Part shown: one piece after another, positions 6,530-13,327 of the stretch
Layout of the letters: each line of letters begins with the position of its first letter
Numbering within the stretch: the first letter of the stretch is position 1
Source of the DNA: an uncultured Eubacteriales bacterium
GTDB lineage: Bacteria; Bacillota; Clostridia; Lachnospirales; Bianqueaceae
Assembly (NCBI GenBank): GCA_902782895.1
Contig: CACZPA010000255.1
Span: 1 to 13,410 of the forward strand
Direction: 5' to 3'
DNA: 13,410 nt
Notes under the pieces: generated by a model
Database searches by the model: none
What the model saw: only the letters and a program-made list of their open reading frames with translations
What the model was told of the DNA's origin: nothing
Made by a program: the position numbers and the translations under genes

Positions 6530-7528
6530 ATGTATATGGCATCTGAGAATCGTTATCAGGACATGCTTTATAACCGCTGCGGCGCGTCCGGACTGCTGCT
6601 GCCGGCGGTTTCGCTCGGCTTCTGGCACAATTTCGGCGATATCAGCGCGCCTGAAAACATGCGCAAACTGATGCGTACGGCTTTTGACAACGGAATCACG
6701 CACTTTGATCTTGCGAATAATTACGGTCCCCCGGACGGAGCGGCGGAGATCAATGCCGGCCGTATCTTAAAGGAAGATTTTATGCCGTACAGGGATGAGC
6801 TGATCATCAGCACCAAAGCAGGTTATTATATGTGGCCGGGGCCCTACGGTGATCACGGCAGCCGCAAATATCTGCTCGCGAGCCTGGATCAGAGCCTGAA
6901 GAGACTGGGTCTGGAGTATGTGGATATCTTCTATCATCACAGAATGGATCCGGATACGCCGCTCGAAGAGACAATGCTGGCGCTGTCGCAGGCGGTTATC
7001 AGCGGAAAAGCGCTGTATGTCGGACTTTCCAACCATGACGGAGCGACGCTGGATAAAGCCTGCACGATCCTGGAAGAGCTGCACGTGCCTTTTGTCATCA
7101 ATCAGAACAGCTACAATATCTTCAACCGTACGATCGAGAACAACGGTCTGAAGGAGACCTCGCACCGTCTGAAGAAGGGCATCATCTGCTTCAGCCCGCT
7201 CGCGCAGGGACTGCTGACGAACCGCTATCTGAACGGCGTACCGCAGGACAGCCGGATCGCGAAGGATCCGCGTTTCCTGAAGGAATCCGCGCTGACAGAG
7301 GACAAGCTTGCCCAGATCCGCGCGTTGAACGAGATCGCGGTGTCCCGCGGACAGACCCTTGCGGAGATGGCGCTTGCCTGGATCCTGAAGGACGGCATTG
7401 TAACGAGCGTCCTGGTCGGAGCGTCCAAGCCGGAGCAGATCCTCGACAATATCGGCGCTCTCCGGAATATTCATTTCTCGGAAGAAGAGCTTAAGGCAAT
7501 CGACGATATTTCGCTTCCCAAGGCTTAA
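6530..7528 (+). CDS. yghZ: Aldo/keto reductase, YghZ (L-glyceraldehyde 3-phosphate reductase) type
   Basis: This 332-residue NADPH-dependent oxidoreductase with a TIM-barrel fold closely follows E. coli YghZ along its whole length, for instance FDLANNYGPP (59-68), SRKYLLASLDQSLKR (111-125) and the C-terminal VTSVLVGASKPEQI. The catalytic tetrad is visible as D60, Y65, K96 (ISTKAGY) and H137 (DIFYHHRMD). YghZ reduces L-glyceraldehyde 3-phosphate and methylglyoxal, which detoxifies them. The start at 6530 has AGGAGG (6515-6520) nine bases upstream; an ATG two codons later is a less well placed alternative. The gene stands alone after its own promoter. The family is certain; the physiological substrate is inferred by homology. 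Confidence 0.9.
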   Translation: MYMASENRYQDMLYNRCGASGLLLPAVSLGFWHNFGDISAPENMRKLMRTAFDNGITHFDLANNYGPPDGAAEINAGRILKEDFMPYRDELIISTKAGYYMWPGPYGDHGSRKYLLASLDQSLKRLGLEYVDIFYHHRMDPDTPLEETMLALSQAVISGKALYVGLSNHDGATLDKACTILEELHVPFVINQNSYNIFNRTIENNGLKETSHRLKKGIICFSPLAQGLLTNRYLNGVPQDSRIAKDPRFLKESALTEDKLAQIRALNEIAVSRGQTLAEMALAWILKDGIVTSVLVGASKPEQILDNIGALRNIHFSEEELKAIDDISLPKA

Positions 7529-7576
7529 TACGGGATGGCTCCACTCTTGCGGACACGAATAAATTAAGAAAACGGC

Positions 7577-7605
7577 TTGCATTTTTATAAGCCTTGGAGT
7601 ATAAT
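7577..7605 (+). promoter_or_regulatory. Promoter of the symporter-epimerase-amidohydrolase operon
   Basis: TTGCAT (7577-7582), a 17-base spacer and a perfect TATAAT (7600-7605). A dyad GGCTT (7574-7578) / AAGCC (7589-7593) covers the -35 and spacer, and GTTCA (7608-7612) / TGAAC (7624-7628) lies in the leader; either could be an operator. No terminator for the preceding reductase gene is evident in 7529-7576. Confidence 0.75.
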
Positions 7606-7641
7606 CTGTTCAATCTTTTCGCATGAACAGGAGGCATTTCT

Positions 7642-9222
7642 ATGGCAGTGAAAATCATACTGGTTCTGGTATTTTTTGCGGCAATGCTGGCGGTCGGAAT
7701 CCATTTCCGCCGACATAATACCAATGTTGACGGATTCGTTCTCGGCGGGCGTTCGGTTGGCCCGTGGCTGACGGCATTCGCGTTCGGAACTTCGTATTTT
7801 TCCGCTGTCATTTTCGTAGGATACGCAGGCCAGTTCGGCTGGGCATTCGGCGTGGCGTCGACCTGGATCGGACTGGGCAACGCTTTTATCGGTTCCTTGC
7901 TGGCGTGGGTCGTTCTGGGACGGAGGACGCGTCTGATGACGCAGCATATCGGGTCCCGCACCATGCCGGATTTCTTCGGCAAGCGCTACAACAGCAACAA
8001 ACTGACCGTGGCCGCGGCCATCATCACTTTTGTGTTCCTGATTCCGTATACCGCGTCCCTTTTTAACGGTCTGTCCAGACTGTTTGAGATGGCGTTCCAT
8101 ATCGATTACGCGTACTGTGTTATCGGCATGGCGGTGCTGACGGGGCTTTACGTCATCATCGGCGGCTATATGGCGACGGCGGTGAACGATTTCATTCAGG
8201 GCGTGATCATGCTGATCGGTATCGTCGCGGTTATCGCGGCCGTGCTTTCCCAGAACGGCGGATTCATGGGCTCGCTGGTTGAGCTTTCCAAGGTCGAATC
8301 CGACGTCATGGACGGCGCGTATGTCAGCTTCTTCGGACCGAATCCGGGATATCTGTTCTTTGTCGTCATGCTGACTTCCGTCGGAACCTGGGGACTGCCG
8401 CAGATGGTCGGCAAGTTCTACGCGATCCGGGATGAAGGCGCGGTCAAGAAGGGCACGCTGATTTCGACCGCTTTCGCGGTTATCGTTGCCGGCGGATGCT
8501 ATTTCCTCGGCGGATTCGGACGTCTGTTCTCAACGGCTGAGAAGGTCGCGGCGGAGGGCTATGACAGCATTATTCCGCAGATGCTTTCCACACTGCCGGA
8601 TCTTCTGACCGCGATCGTACTGATCCTCGTGCTCTCTGCGAGTATGTCGACGCTGTCATCGCTGGTCCTGACGTCTTCCTCCACACTGACGCTGGATCTG
8701 ATCGATCCGATGACGGAGGGTAAGAACAGCGAGAAAAAGAACATGACGATCATGCGCGTATTCATCGCGTTCTTCATCGTCGTATCCGCGGTCATCGCGA
8801 TCATTCAGGCCAAGTCCAAGGTGACCTTCATCGCGCAGCTGATGGGTATCTCCTGGGGCGCTCTGGCCGGTGCGTTCCTGGCGCCTTTCCTGTACGGGCT
8901 TTTCTGGAAAAAGGCGACAAAAGCGGGCGCGGCGGCAAGCTTTGTATTCGGCGTCACGCTCATGATTATACAGCTTTGCATCTCGCTCGGCTGGTTCGCG
9001 GCACCGGCCGGTTTCCTCGGGCTTGTGTTCCGCAACTCGCTCTACAGCGGCGTTTTCGCGATGTTCGGCGGGCTGGTGATCGTACCGATCGTGAGCATTC
9101 TGACGCAGAAACAGGCTCCGGCGAATGTGGACGAATACTTCAGCTGCTACAATACCACGGTGGAAGTTCCGGCATCGACAGCTCTTGGCGAAACCATACC
9201 GGCTTCCGCTTCCAAAAAGTAA
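7642..9222 (+). CDS. Sodium:solute symporter (SSS family)
   Basis: This 526-residue integral membrane protein has the many hydrophobic helices of the SSS family (PutP, PanF, SGLT), which use the sodium gradient to import a solute. The family signature is clear: DGFVLGGRSVGPW (30-42) after the first helix and SASMSTLSS (332-340), where S336 and T337 align with the sodium-ligand pair S340/T341 of E. coli PutP. The PutP residue D55, important for sodium coupling there, aligns with Y52 here, so I do not call this a proline transporter despite the nearby pro genes. AGGAGG lies seven bases before the start. It heads an operon with an aldose-epimerase-like protein and an amidohydrolase, so its cargo is probably their substrate, perhaps a sugar or acylated acid. 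Confidence 0.88.
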   Translation: MAVKIILVLVFFAAMLAVGIHFRRHNTNVDGFVLGGRSVGPWLTAFAFGTSYFSAVIFVGYAGQFGWAFGVASTWIGLGNAFIGSLLAWVVLGRRTRLMTQHIGSRTMPDFFGKRYNSNKLTVAAAIITFVFLIPYTASLFNGLSRLFEMAFHIDYAYCVIGMAVLTGLYVIIGGYMATAVNDFIQGVIMLIGIVAVIAAVLSQNGGFMGSLVELSKVESDVMDGAYVSFFGPNPGYLFFVVMLTSVGTWGLPQMVGKFYAIRDEGAVKKGTLISTAFAVIVAGGCYFLGGFGRLFSTAEKVAAEGYDSIIPQMLSTLPDLLTAIVLILVLSASMSTLSSLVLTSSSTLTLDLIDPMTEGKNSEKKNMTIMRVFIAFFIVVSAVIAIIQAKSKVTFIAQLMGISWGALAGAFLAPFLYGLFWKKATKAGAAASFVFGVTLMIIQLCISLGWFAAPAGFLGLVFRNSLYSGVFAMFGGLVIVPIVSILTQKQAPANVDEYFSCYNTTVEVPASTALGETIPASASKK

Positions 9223-9234
9223 ATCAAACTGCAC

Positions 9235-9262
9235 GGCCGGCCGCGGATTTCCGAGGCCGGTC
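9235..9262 (+). other. Intercistronic hairpin between symporter and epimerase genes
   Basis: GGCCGGCC (9235-9242) pairs with GGCCGGTC (9255-9262), eight pairs with one G-U. Inside it CGG/CCG closes an ATTT tetraloop across a G-A mismatch. No U-run follows, so it is more likely an mRNA-stability or processing element that sets different levels of the two products than a full terminator. The ribosome site of the next gene starts about ten bases later. Confidence 0.6.
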
Positions 9263-9287
9263 GGTTCATATCGGAGGTTAATCGGAA

Positions 9288-10277
9288 ATGAATCCTTATA
9301 TCGGGCATGACAGTCAGGTGTACGGGATCGAGGAGCATCGTCTAGTCGGCGGCAAAGGCGACGGGATGCGGCTTCTGGAGATCCATAACGGGATCGGGCT
9401 GGATCTTGCGGTGACGCCGGACAGATGCGGCGATATCGCGAGACTGCGCTATAAAGGCGTAAACATGAGCTATATGACGCCAGTCGGATATGTGGCGCCG
9501 GCTTTCTATGACAGGACGGAGGACAATTTCCTCAAGTCCTTTACGGCAGGCTTTCTGACGACCTGCGGGCTGGAGAGCGCCGGGGCGCCGAGCGAGGATC
9601 TGGGAGTGCAATATCCGATGCACGGAAGCATCGCGAATCAGCCTTGCGAGCAGCTTTTCTGGCAGGAAGAAGGGACGGATCTTGTGGTCAGCATGACCGT
9701 CAAGGACGAGAGGCTTTTCGGGCGGAAACTGCGTCTGGAGCGGCGGATCGTTGTTTCCACAGCGCAGAACGCTTTTGAAATCCAGGATACCGTCCGCAAT
9801 ACCGGCGACAGAAAAGAGGGCTTTGAGATCCTCTATCATATGAATATGGGTTATCCGCTGCTCGATGAGGACAGTATTCTGACGATTCCGTCCGTGCGGG
9901 TGGAGCCGTATACGGAATTTGCCGCGCAGGGGATCGGCGAGTGGATGAAGATGATAAAGCCGCAGGCGCAGATCGAGGAGCAATGCTATCGCCATATTTT
10001 CGGGGACGGGAACGGATACGCGCGGATCGCGCAGCCCAAGCTCGATACGGCGCTGACGATCACTTTTGACGCGAAGGAGCTGGACGGTTTTACCGAATGG
10101 AAAATGATGGGAGTCCGCGATTACGTGCTGGGGCTTGAGCCCGGCAACTGCTATCCGGGACCGCGCGGATGGATGCGGGAGAGCGGCATGCTCAAGGTTC
10201 TGGAAGCGGGCGAGTCGCAGAAATATACAGTCCGGGTGGAGATCGGATCCTGTACAGAGGAGGAGAAAAGCAGATGA
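9288..10277 (+). CDS. DUF4432 family protein (aldose 1-epimerase-like)
   Basis: This 329-residue cytoplasmic protein has the galactose-mutarotase-like beta-sandwich of the DUF4432 group, which typically sit in sugar catabolic operons. Visible family features are the segment LDLAVTPDRCGDIARL (38-53), a conserved histidine in MHGSIAN (H112), NTG (171-173) and LYHMNMGYPLLDE (182-194), whose H184 corresponds to the histidine of mutarotases. Such proteins probably interconvert the anomers or C2 configuration of a sugar; the substrate here is unknown. GGAGG at 9273-9277 serves the start. The stop overlaps the next start as ATGA, indicating translational coupling with the amidohydrolase. Confidence 0.85.
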   Translation: MNPYIGHDSQVYGIEEHRLVGGKGDGMRLLEIHNGIGLDLAVTPDRCGDIARLRYKGVNMSYMTPVGYVAPAFYDRTEDNFLKSFTAGFLTTCGLESAGAPSEDLGVQYPMHGSIANQPCEQLFWQEEGTDLVVSMTVKDERLFGRKLRLERRIVVSTAQNAFEIQDTVRNTGDRKEGFEILYHMNMGYPLLDEDSILTIPSVRVEPYTEFAAQGIGEWMKMIKPQAQIEEQCYRHIFGDGNGYARIAQPKLDTALTITFDAKELDGFTEWKMMGVRDYVLGLEPGNCYPGPRGWMRESGMLKVLEAGESQKYTVRVEIGSCTEEEKSR

Positions 10278-11413
10278 ATCTGAGGATTGTGAACGGGCAG
10301 GTCTATGATCCGGAGACGGGTAAGATTACAAAACGTGATCTTTATGTAAACGGAGAATTTATGGCGGACGCGCCCGCGGAGGGGCCGGAGGCAGGAACTC
10401 CGATTACGATCGACGCAGAGGGCTGCATTGTCACGACTGGACTGATCGATAACCATGTACATTTCTACAATTACGGGACGGAGAACGGCACCAATCCGGA
10501 CGCGTATGCTTTTCCCTGCGGGATAACGACGGCGGTGGACGCCGGATCGGTCGGAGCGGGTACATACGAGGGATTCCGAAGGAGTGTCATGGCGGCCAGC
10601 GACGTGCGGATTTACACGCAGCTGCACATGGCAAGCGGCGGACAGGCCGCGGAGGTCTATCCGGAAAACCAGCAGGCACGCTATTTTGAGCGCGCGAAGA
10701 TCCGCGATCTGTTTCGTAAGTATCCGGATAATCTCGTCGGATTGAAGCTGCGTCTGTCGAACGGGGTTCTCGATCCGCAGTACGCGGAAGAGACGCTCCG
10801 CGAGACGATTCAGATGGCGGAGGAGCTTGGCTGCAACGTGACGGTTCATATGTCGGATCCCTGTATCGATACGGAAAAACTGGCTTCGATCCTGCGGCCG
10901 GGCGACGTCATGTGTCATATTTTCCACGGCAAGGGCGAGACGATCCTCGACGCGGACGGACATGTCAGAAAAGGCGTACGCGAGGCGCAGGAACGCGGCG
11001 TCGTTATGGATATGGCAAACGGGCGGACCAATTTTGACATTATCGTCGGCCAGAAGGCGATCGCGGACGGTATGCTGCCGGACATTATCTCGAGTGACAT
11101 TAATCCGCCGGCCTATTATCTGCATCCGCTGCACAGCCTTCCGAGAATCATGAGCAAATTCCTGGATTTCGGCATGACGCTGGAGCAGGTCCTCGCGGCC
11201 GTGACCCGTACACCGGCCCGGTATATCGGCCATCCGGAGCTCGCGAGCCTCGCGGCAGGCACACCCGCGGATCTGGCGATTCTGAAGCTGGTCGAGAAAG
11301 ATGTACCGTATATTGATTATAACGGCAACACCTTTACCGGACATCAGGTAATCGTACCGCAGATGACGGTCAAGGACGGCAAGGTCATGTATTGCCAGGC
11401 GGATTTCCAGTAA
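10274..11413 (+). CDS. Metal-dependent amidohydrolase/deacetylase (COG3964, EF_0837-like)
   Basis: This 379-residue enzyme of the amidohydrolase superfamily resembles the group often annotated as dihydroorotase or amidohydrolase/deacetylase (EF_0837/AHA_3915 type). A full binuclear metal site is visible: H61 and H63 (DNHVHF), the likely carboxylated lysine K158 (VGLKLR), H192 (TVHMSD), H215 (MCHIFHG) and D275 (SSDINPP). Related members have, as I recall, ester or amide deacylase activity on acylated hydroxy acids; it is not expected to be pyrimidine dihydroorotase, since no pyr genes are near. I start it at 10274, where AGGAGGAG precedes the ATG and the ATGA overlap couples it to the epimerase; an in-frame ATG at 10169 lies inside that gene. 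It ends the operon; no strong terminator follows. Confidence 0.85.
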   Translation: MNLRIVNGQVYDPETGKITKRDLYVNGEFMADAPAEGPEAGTPITIDAEGCIVTTGLIDNHVHFYNYGTENGTNPDAYAFPCGITTAVDAGSVGAGTYEGFRRSVMAASDVRIYTQLHMASGGQAAEVYPENQQARYFERAKIRDLFRKYPDNLVGLKLRLSNGVLDPQYAEETLRETIQMAEELGCNVTVHMSDPCIDTEKLASILRPGDVMCHIFHGKGETILDADGHVRKGVREAQERGVVMDMANGRTNFDIIVGQKAIADGMLPDIISSDINPPAYYLHPLHSLPRIMSKFLDFGMTLEQVLAAVTRTPARYIGHPELASLAAGTPADLAILKLVEKDVPYIDYNGNTFTGHQVIVPQMTVKDGKVMYCQADFQ

Positions 11414-11466
11414 TACAGGGCCAACAGGCGAAAAGGGACAGCCAGGGACAGATTAAGCACAGAAAA

Positions 11467-11516
11467 AGACCGGGTCTGACAGGTATCCAAAGCTTTGGAC
11501 ACGTGCCGGATCCGGC
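11467..11516. repeat. Cluster of perfect palindromes in the convergent gap
   Basis: The gap 11414-11555 has no gene. In 50 bases it holds AGACC-G-GGTCT (11467-11477), TCCAAAGCTTTGGA (11486-11499), CACGTG (11500-11505) and GCCGGATCCGGC (11505-11516), the last three directly adjoining. On the minus strand the first is followed by TTTTT and might act as a weak terminator for the DUF1295 gene. On plus no U-run follows any of them. Confidence 0.5.
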
Positions 11517-11555
11517 CGTTTGGTCTATAGATGCTGTTGGCGGAAAGCCGCGGGA

Positions 11556-12344
11556 TCAGCCTTTTTTCACAAGATGGTAGATCGGGATGAGCGGGAGCAG
11601 GACAGGTGTTTTCGCCACATAGTCCTTATAGGCCGCAAGCGAACGGTAAGCCTTGTTCTGACGGCGCTCCAGGCGTTTGACGTTGCCGATGATGATGGAA
11701 ACGGCAAGCACATATCCAAGGATCGCGATGACCCATTGCCAGCCACTGTACACGGACAGACCGGATACGAAAACACCGGTCCAAATCAGGATTTCGCCGA
11801 AATACCCGGGGAAACGGGAGATCCGATAGAGGCCGGTCATCGCCGGCTGATCCGGGTTTGCACGCTTAGCGGCGCTTTTCTGCGCGTCCGAGATGATCTC
11901 AATGGCAAAACCGATGGCGGAGAGGACCAGACCGACGTAGAGAAACGCGTCGGAAGAAGCACCTTCGGCTCCGCGGTAGAGAAGAGGCGTGATCTGGAAT
12001 ACATAGAGAATTCCGAGAGAAATCCATACAAAGATACGCACAAGGATCGTGATCGGCTTGGAAGACTGCGTTGTCTGCGAATTCAGATAATTCTTGTCTT
12101 TGCGTTCCCGCAGAACCAGGAAAAGCGCGAGGCGGATACCGTATGCGACAAGAAGCGCGCAGAACAGCAGATAACCGATATCACGGCTGCCGTTCTGTAC
12201 AGCGGCAATCGCGAGCGCGAGGCTCTGGCCGGCTACAGCCGTGCCAAAGCCGACGGACAGAAAATAAGCGAACCGGATGAATCCCAATGCGCAGAGCAGC
12301 AGTGAAACTGCCAGAAGGATCCAGAAAAGCAAAGGAAACACCAT
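11556..12344 (-). CDS. DUF1295 family membrane protein (steroid 5-alpha-reductase / isoprenylcysteine methyltransferase-like)
   Basis: This 262-residue protein has about six or seven hydrophobic helices. Its best motif is GLYRISRFPGYFGEI (171-185) near the C-terminus, the hallmark of DUF1295 and the related ICMT and 5-alpha-reductase C-terminal domains, which bind a nucleotide-type cofactor at the membrane. E149 and the D153/K156 region before it also fit the family. Bacterial members are mostly uncharacterised; reduction or methylation of a lipid-like substrate is plausible but unproven. The ATG at 12344 follows AAGGAG on the minus strand. It is monocistronic, convergent with the amidohydrolase and divergent from the SRAP gene. 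Confidence 0.85.
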   Translation of the reverse strand: MVFPLLFWILLAVSLLLCALGFIRFAYFLSVGFGTAVAGQSLALAIAAVQNGSRDIGYLLFCALLVAYGIRLALFLVLRERKDKNYLNSQTTQSSKPITILVRIFVWISLGILYVFQITPLLYRGAEGASSDAFLYVGLVLSAIGFAIEIISDAQKSAAKRANPDQPAMTGLYRISRFPGYFGEILIWTGVFVSGLSVYSGWQWVIAILGYVLAVSIIIGNVKRLERRQNKAYRSLAAYKDYVAKTPVLLPLIPIYHLVKKG

Positions 12345-12374
12345 GTCTATATCTCCTTGAATGATTTTTATTGA

Positions 12375-12403
12375 ATTCTATCATCAATTGGAGAATCCGT
12401 CAA
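12375..12403 (-). promoter_or_regulatory. Promoter of the DUF1295 gene
   Basis: On the minus strand TTGACG (12398-12403), a 17-base spacer and TAGAAT (12375-12380). The leader would be about 24 bases, leaving just enough room for the ribosome site. Confidence 0.75.
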
Positions 12404-12418
12404 CCGCCGGACGGCATA

Positions 12419-12424
12419 TATAAT
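12419..12424 (+). promoter_or_regulatory. Candidate -10 of the SRAP gene
   Basis: A perfect TATAAT lies 18 bases before the SRAP start codon, with no recognisable -35 at the usual distance. If used, the transcript would start near 12431 and have a leader of only about 12 bases containing a partial ribosome site (AAAGGA at 12428-12433). Confidence 0.35.
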
Positions 12425-12442
12425 AAGAAAGGATTGTTGCAG

Positions 12443-13039
12443 ATGTGCTGCAGATATTACGGGGATCACGAACTGGAAGAAGATATCCGCGCGCAGATCC
12501 TGTATAAAAAGAAAGGAATCGGGCAAGGCCTTCCGACAGGGGAAATACGTCCCTCGGAGAGTCCGCTGGTTCTGACGGCCATGGATGGAGAGATTGCCGC
12601 GATGCCAATGTCCTGGGGATTTCGGAATCCCGCGCACGGTGGGCTGCTGATCAATGCCAGAACCGAAACCGTAGAAGAGAAGATCTCGTTCCGGGACAGT
12701 TTTGCTTTTCACCGCTGTATTGTCCCTGCAAGAGGCTTCTATGAATGGGACAAAAGCCGTCAGCTGACCGGTTTCACGAGAGAAGACAACGCGCCGATAT
12801 ATATGGCCGGAGTATACCGGGCTGAAAACCGGGACGGCAGAATGGTTTCTGTATTTGTCGTATTGACAAGGCCGGCGGACGAGATCGTCACTCCGGTGCA
12901 TGACAGAATGCCGGTATTGTTTTCTGCGGACGGAGCTGAGATCTATATGAAGGAAAAAGCGTCCCCGTCGGATCTGCTCGCACTGGATCCGCCGAGGCTG
13001 AAATGCCTGCGTACATATGAACAGATCAGCCTGTTCTGA
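12443..13039 (+). CDS. SRAP domain protein (YedK/HMCES, abasic-site DNA-protein crosslinker)
   Basis: This 198-residue protein belongs to the SOS response-associated peptidase family. Family members bind abasic sites in single-stranded DNA and form a stable thiazolidine crosslink through Cys2 after loss of the initiator methionine, which shields the lesion. The key residues are present: C2 (MCCRYYG), N71 and R73 (INARTETV), E101 (RGFYEW) and H153 (PVHDRMP). The chemistry requires Cys to be residue 2, which fixes the start at 12443; an upstream in-frame ATG at 12371 would add 24 residues and destroy it. The ribosome site AAAGGA is about 9 bases upstream. It is monocistronic and converges on a tRNA gene. 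Assignment is confident. Confidence 0.93.
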   Translation: MCCRYYGDHELEEDIRAQILYKKKGIGQGLPTGEIRPSESPLVLTAMDGEIAAMPMSWGFRNPAHGGLLINARTETVEEKISFRDSFAFHRCIVPARGFYEWDKSRQLTGFTREDNAPIYMAGVYRAENRDGRMVSVFVVLTRPADEIVTPVHDRMPVLFSADGAEIYMKEKASPSDLLALDPPRLKCLRTYEQISLF

Positions 13040-13075
13040 ATTGTCGCAGCCTGTCATGTCAGAGGGTGAAGCCGT

Positions 13076-13090
13076 CAGATCCTGGATCTG
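13076..13090. repeat. Perfect 7-1-7 palindrome between SRAP and tRNA-Gly
   Basis: CAGATCC-T-GGATCTG. It lies between the two convergent genes, but no T-run follows it on either strand at the usual distance, so it is at best a poor terminator. Confidence 0.4.
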
Positions 13091-13111
13091 TCCGAAAAAA
13101 GGCAGCAAAAA

Positions 13112-13183
13112 AGCGCGAGACGGGATTCGGACCCGCGACCCTCGCCTTGGCAAGGCGATGCTCTACCCCTGAGCCACTCGCGC
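13112..13183 (-). tRNA. tRNA-Gly (anticodon GCC)
   Basis: The minus strand folds into a 72-base cloverleaf: acceptor GCGCGAG/CTCGCGC, D stem GCTC/GAGC, anticodon stem TCGCC/GGCGA around loop TTGCCAA (anticodon GCC), variable loop GGGTC and T stem GCGGG/CCCGT. The discriminator base is U, as expected for glycine. CCA is not encoded; T6 follows at once. The T loop reads TCCGAAT where TTCGAAT is normal, so position 55 is C instead of the nearly universal U (pseudouridine). Its own promoter lies just upstream. Confidence 0.95.
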
Positions 13184-13193
13184 GAACGACTAT

Positions 13194-13222
13194 ATTATAC
13201 AACAACCCGCTCGGAAAAGCAA
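13194..13222 (-). promoter_or_regulatory. Promoter of tRNA-Gly
   Basis: On the minus strand TTGCTT (13217-13222), a 17-base spacer and a perfect TATAAT (13194-13199), ending ten bases before the mature tRNA 5' end. Confidence 0.75.
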
Positions 13223-13232
13223 GCGGTTTTTT
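13207..13232 (+). terminator. Possible rho-independent terminator on plus strand
   Basis: CCGCT (13207-13211) and AGCGG (13222-13226) form a five-pair stem with a ten-base loop, followed directly by T6 (13227-13232). It could stop plus-strand transcription from the SRAP gene before the next promoter. The short stem makes it uncertain, and it overlaps the tRNA promoter on the other strand. Confidence 0.4.
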
Positions 13233-13292
13233 ACCTTTTTGGCGAAGCATTCCGCCAGAATGAAAAAATCTGAAAAACTTTTAAAAAAAGGG

Positions 13293-13321
13293 TTGACAGC
13301 TGAAGAGGGTCGTGATAGAAT
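13293..13321 (+). promoter_or_regulatory. Strong promoter at the right edge
   Basis: Consensus TTGACA (13293-13298), a 17-base spacer and TAGAAT (13316-13321), preceded by an A-rich tract (13259-13289) that resembles an UP element. Such promoters usually serve stable RNAs or highly expressed genes. Transcription should start near 13328. Confidence 0.85.
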
Positions 13322-13327
13322 TACACC

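Noticed and set aside
7642..9222. Calling the symporter PutP because proline genes are close
   Set aside because: The PutP aspartate is replaced by tyrosine, and the operon partners are a sugar-epimerase-like protein and an amidohydrolase.
10169..10273. Longer start for the amidohydrolase
   Set aside because: It lies within the epimerase gene; the ATGA overlap and AGGAGG support 10274.
10151..11344. 397-codon minus-strand open frame opposite the amidohydrolase
   Set aside because: The plus-strand frame has a full metal site and ribosome site; the reverse frame has no family features.
11520..12305. 261-codon plus-strand open frame opposite the DUF1295 gene
   Set aside because: The minus-strand frame has membrane helices, the DUF1295 motif, a promoter and a ribosome site; the plus frame is a charged shadow.
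12371..12442. 24-residue extension of the SRAP protein
   Set aside because: SRAP chemistry needs cysteine directly after the initiator methionine, which only the start at 12443 gives.
13059..13250. Small minus-strand open frame around 13112-13183
   Set aside because: It is the translated tRNA-Gly gene and its promoter, a common false protein.
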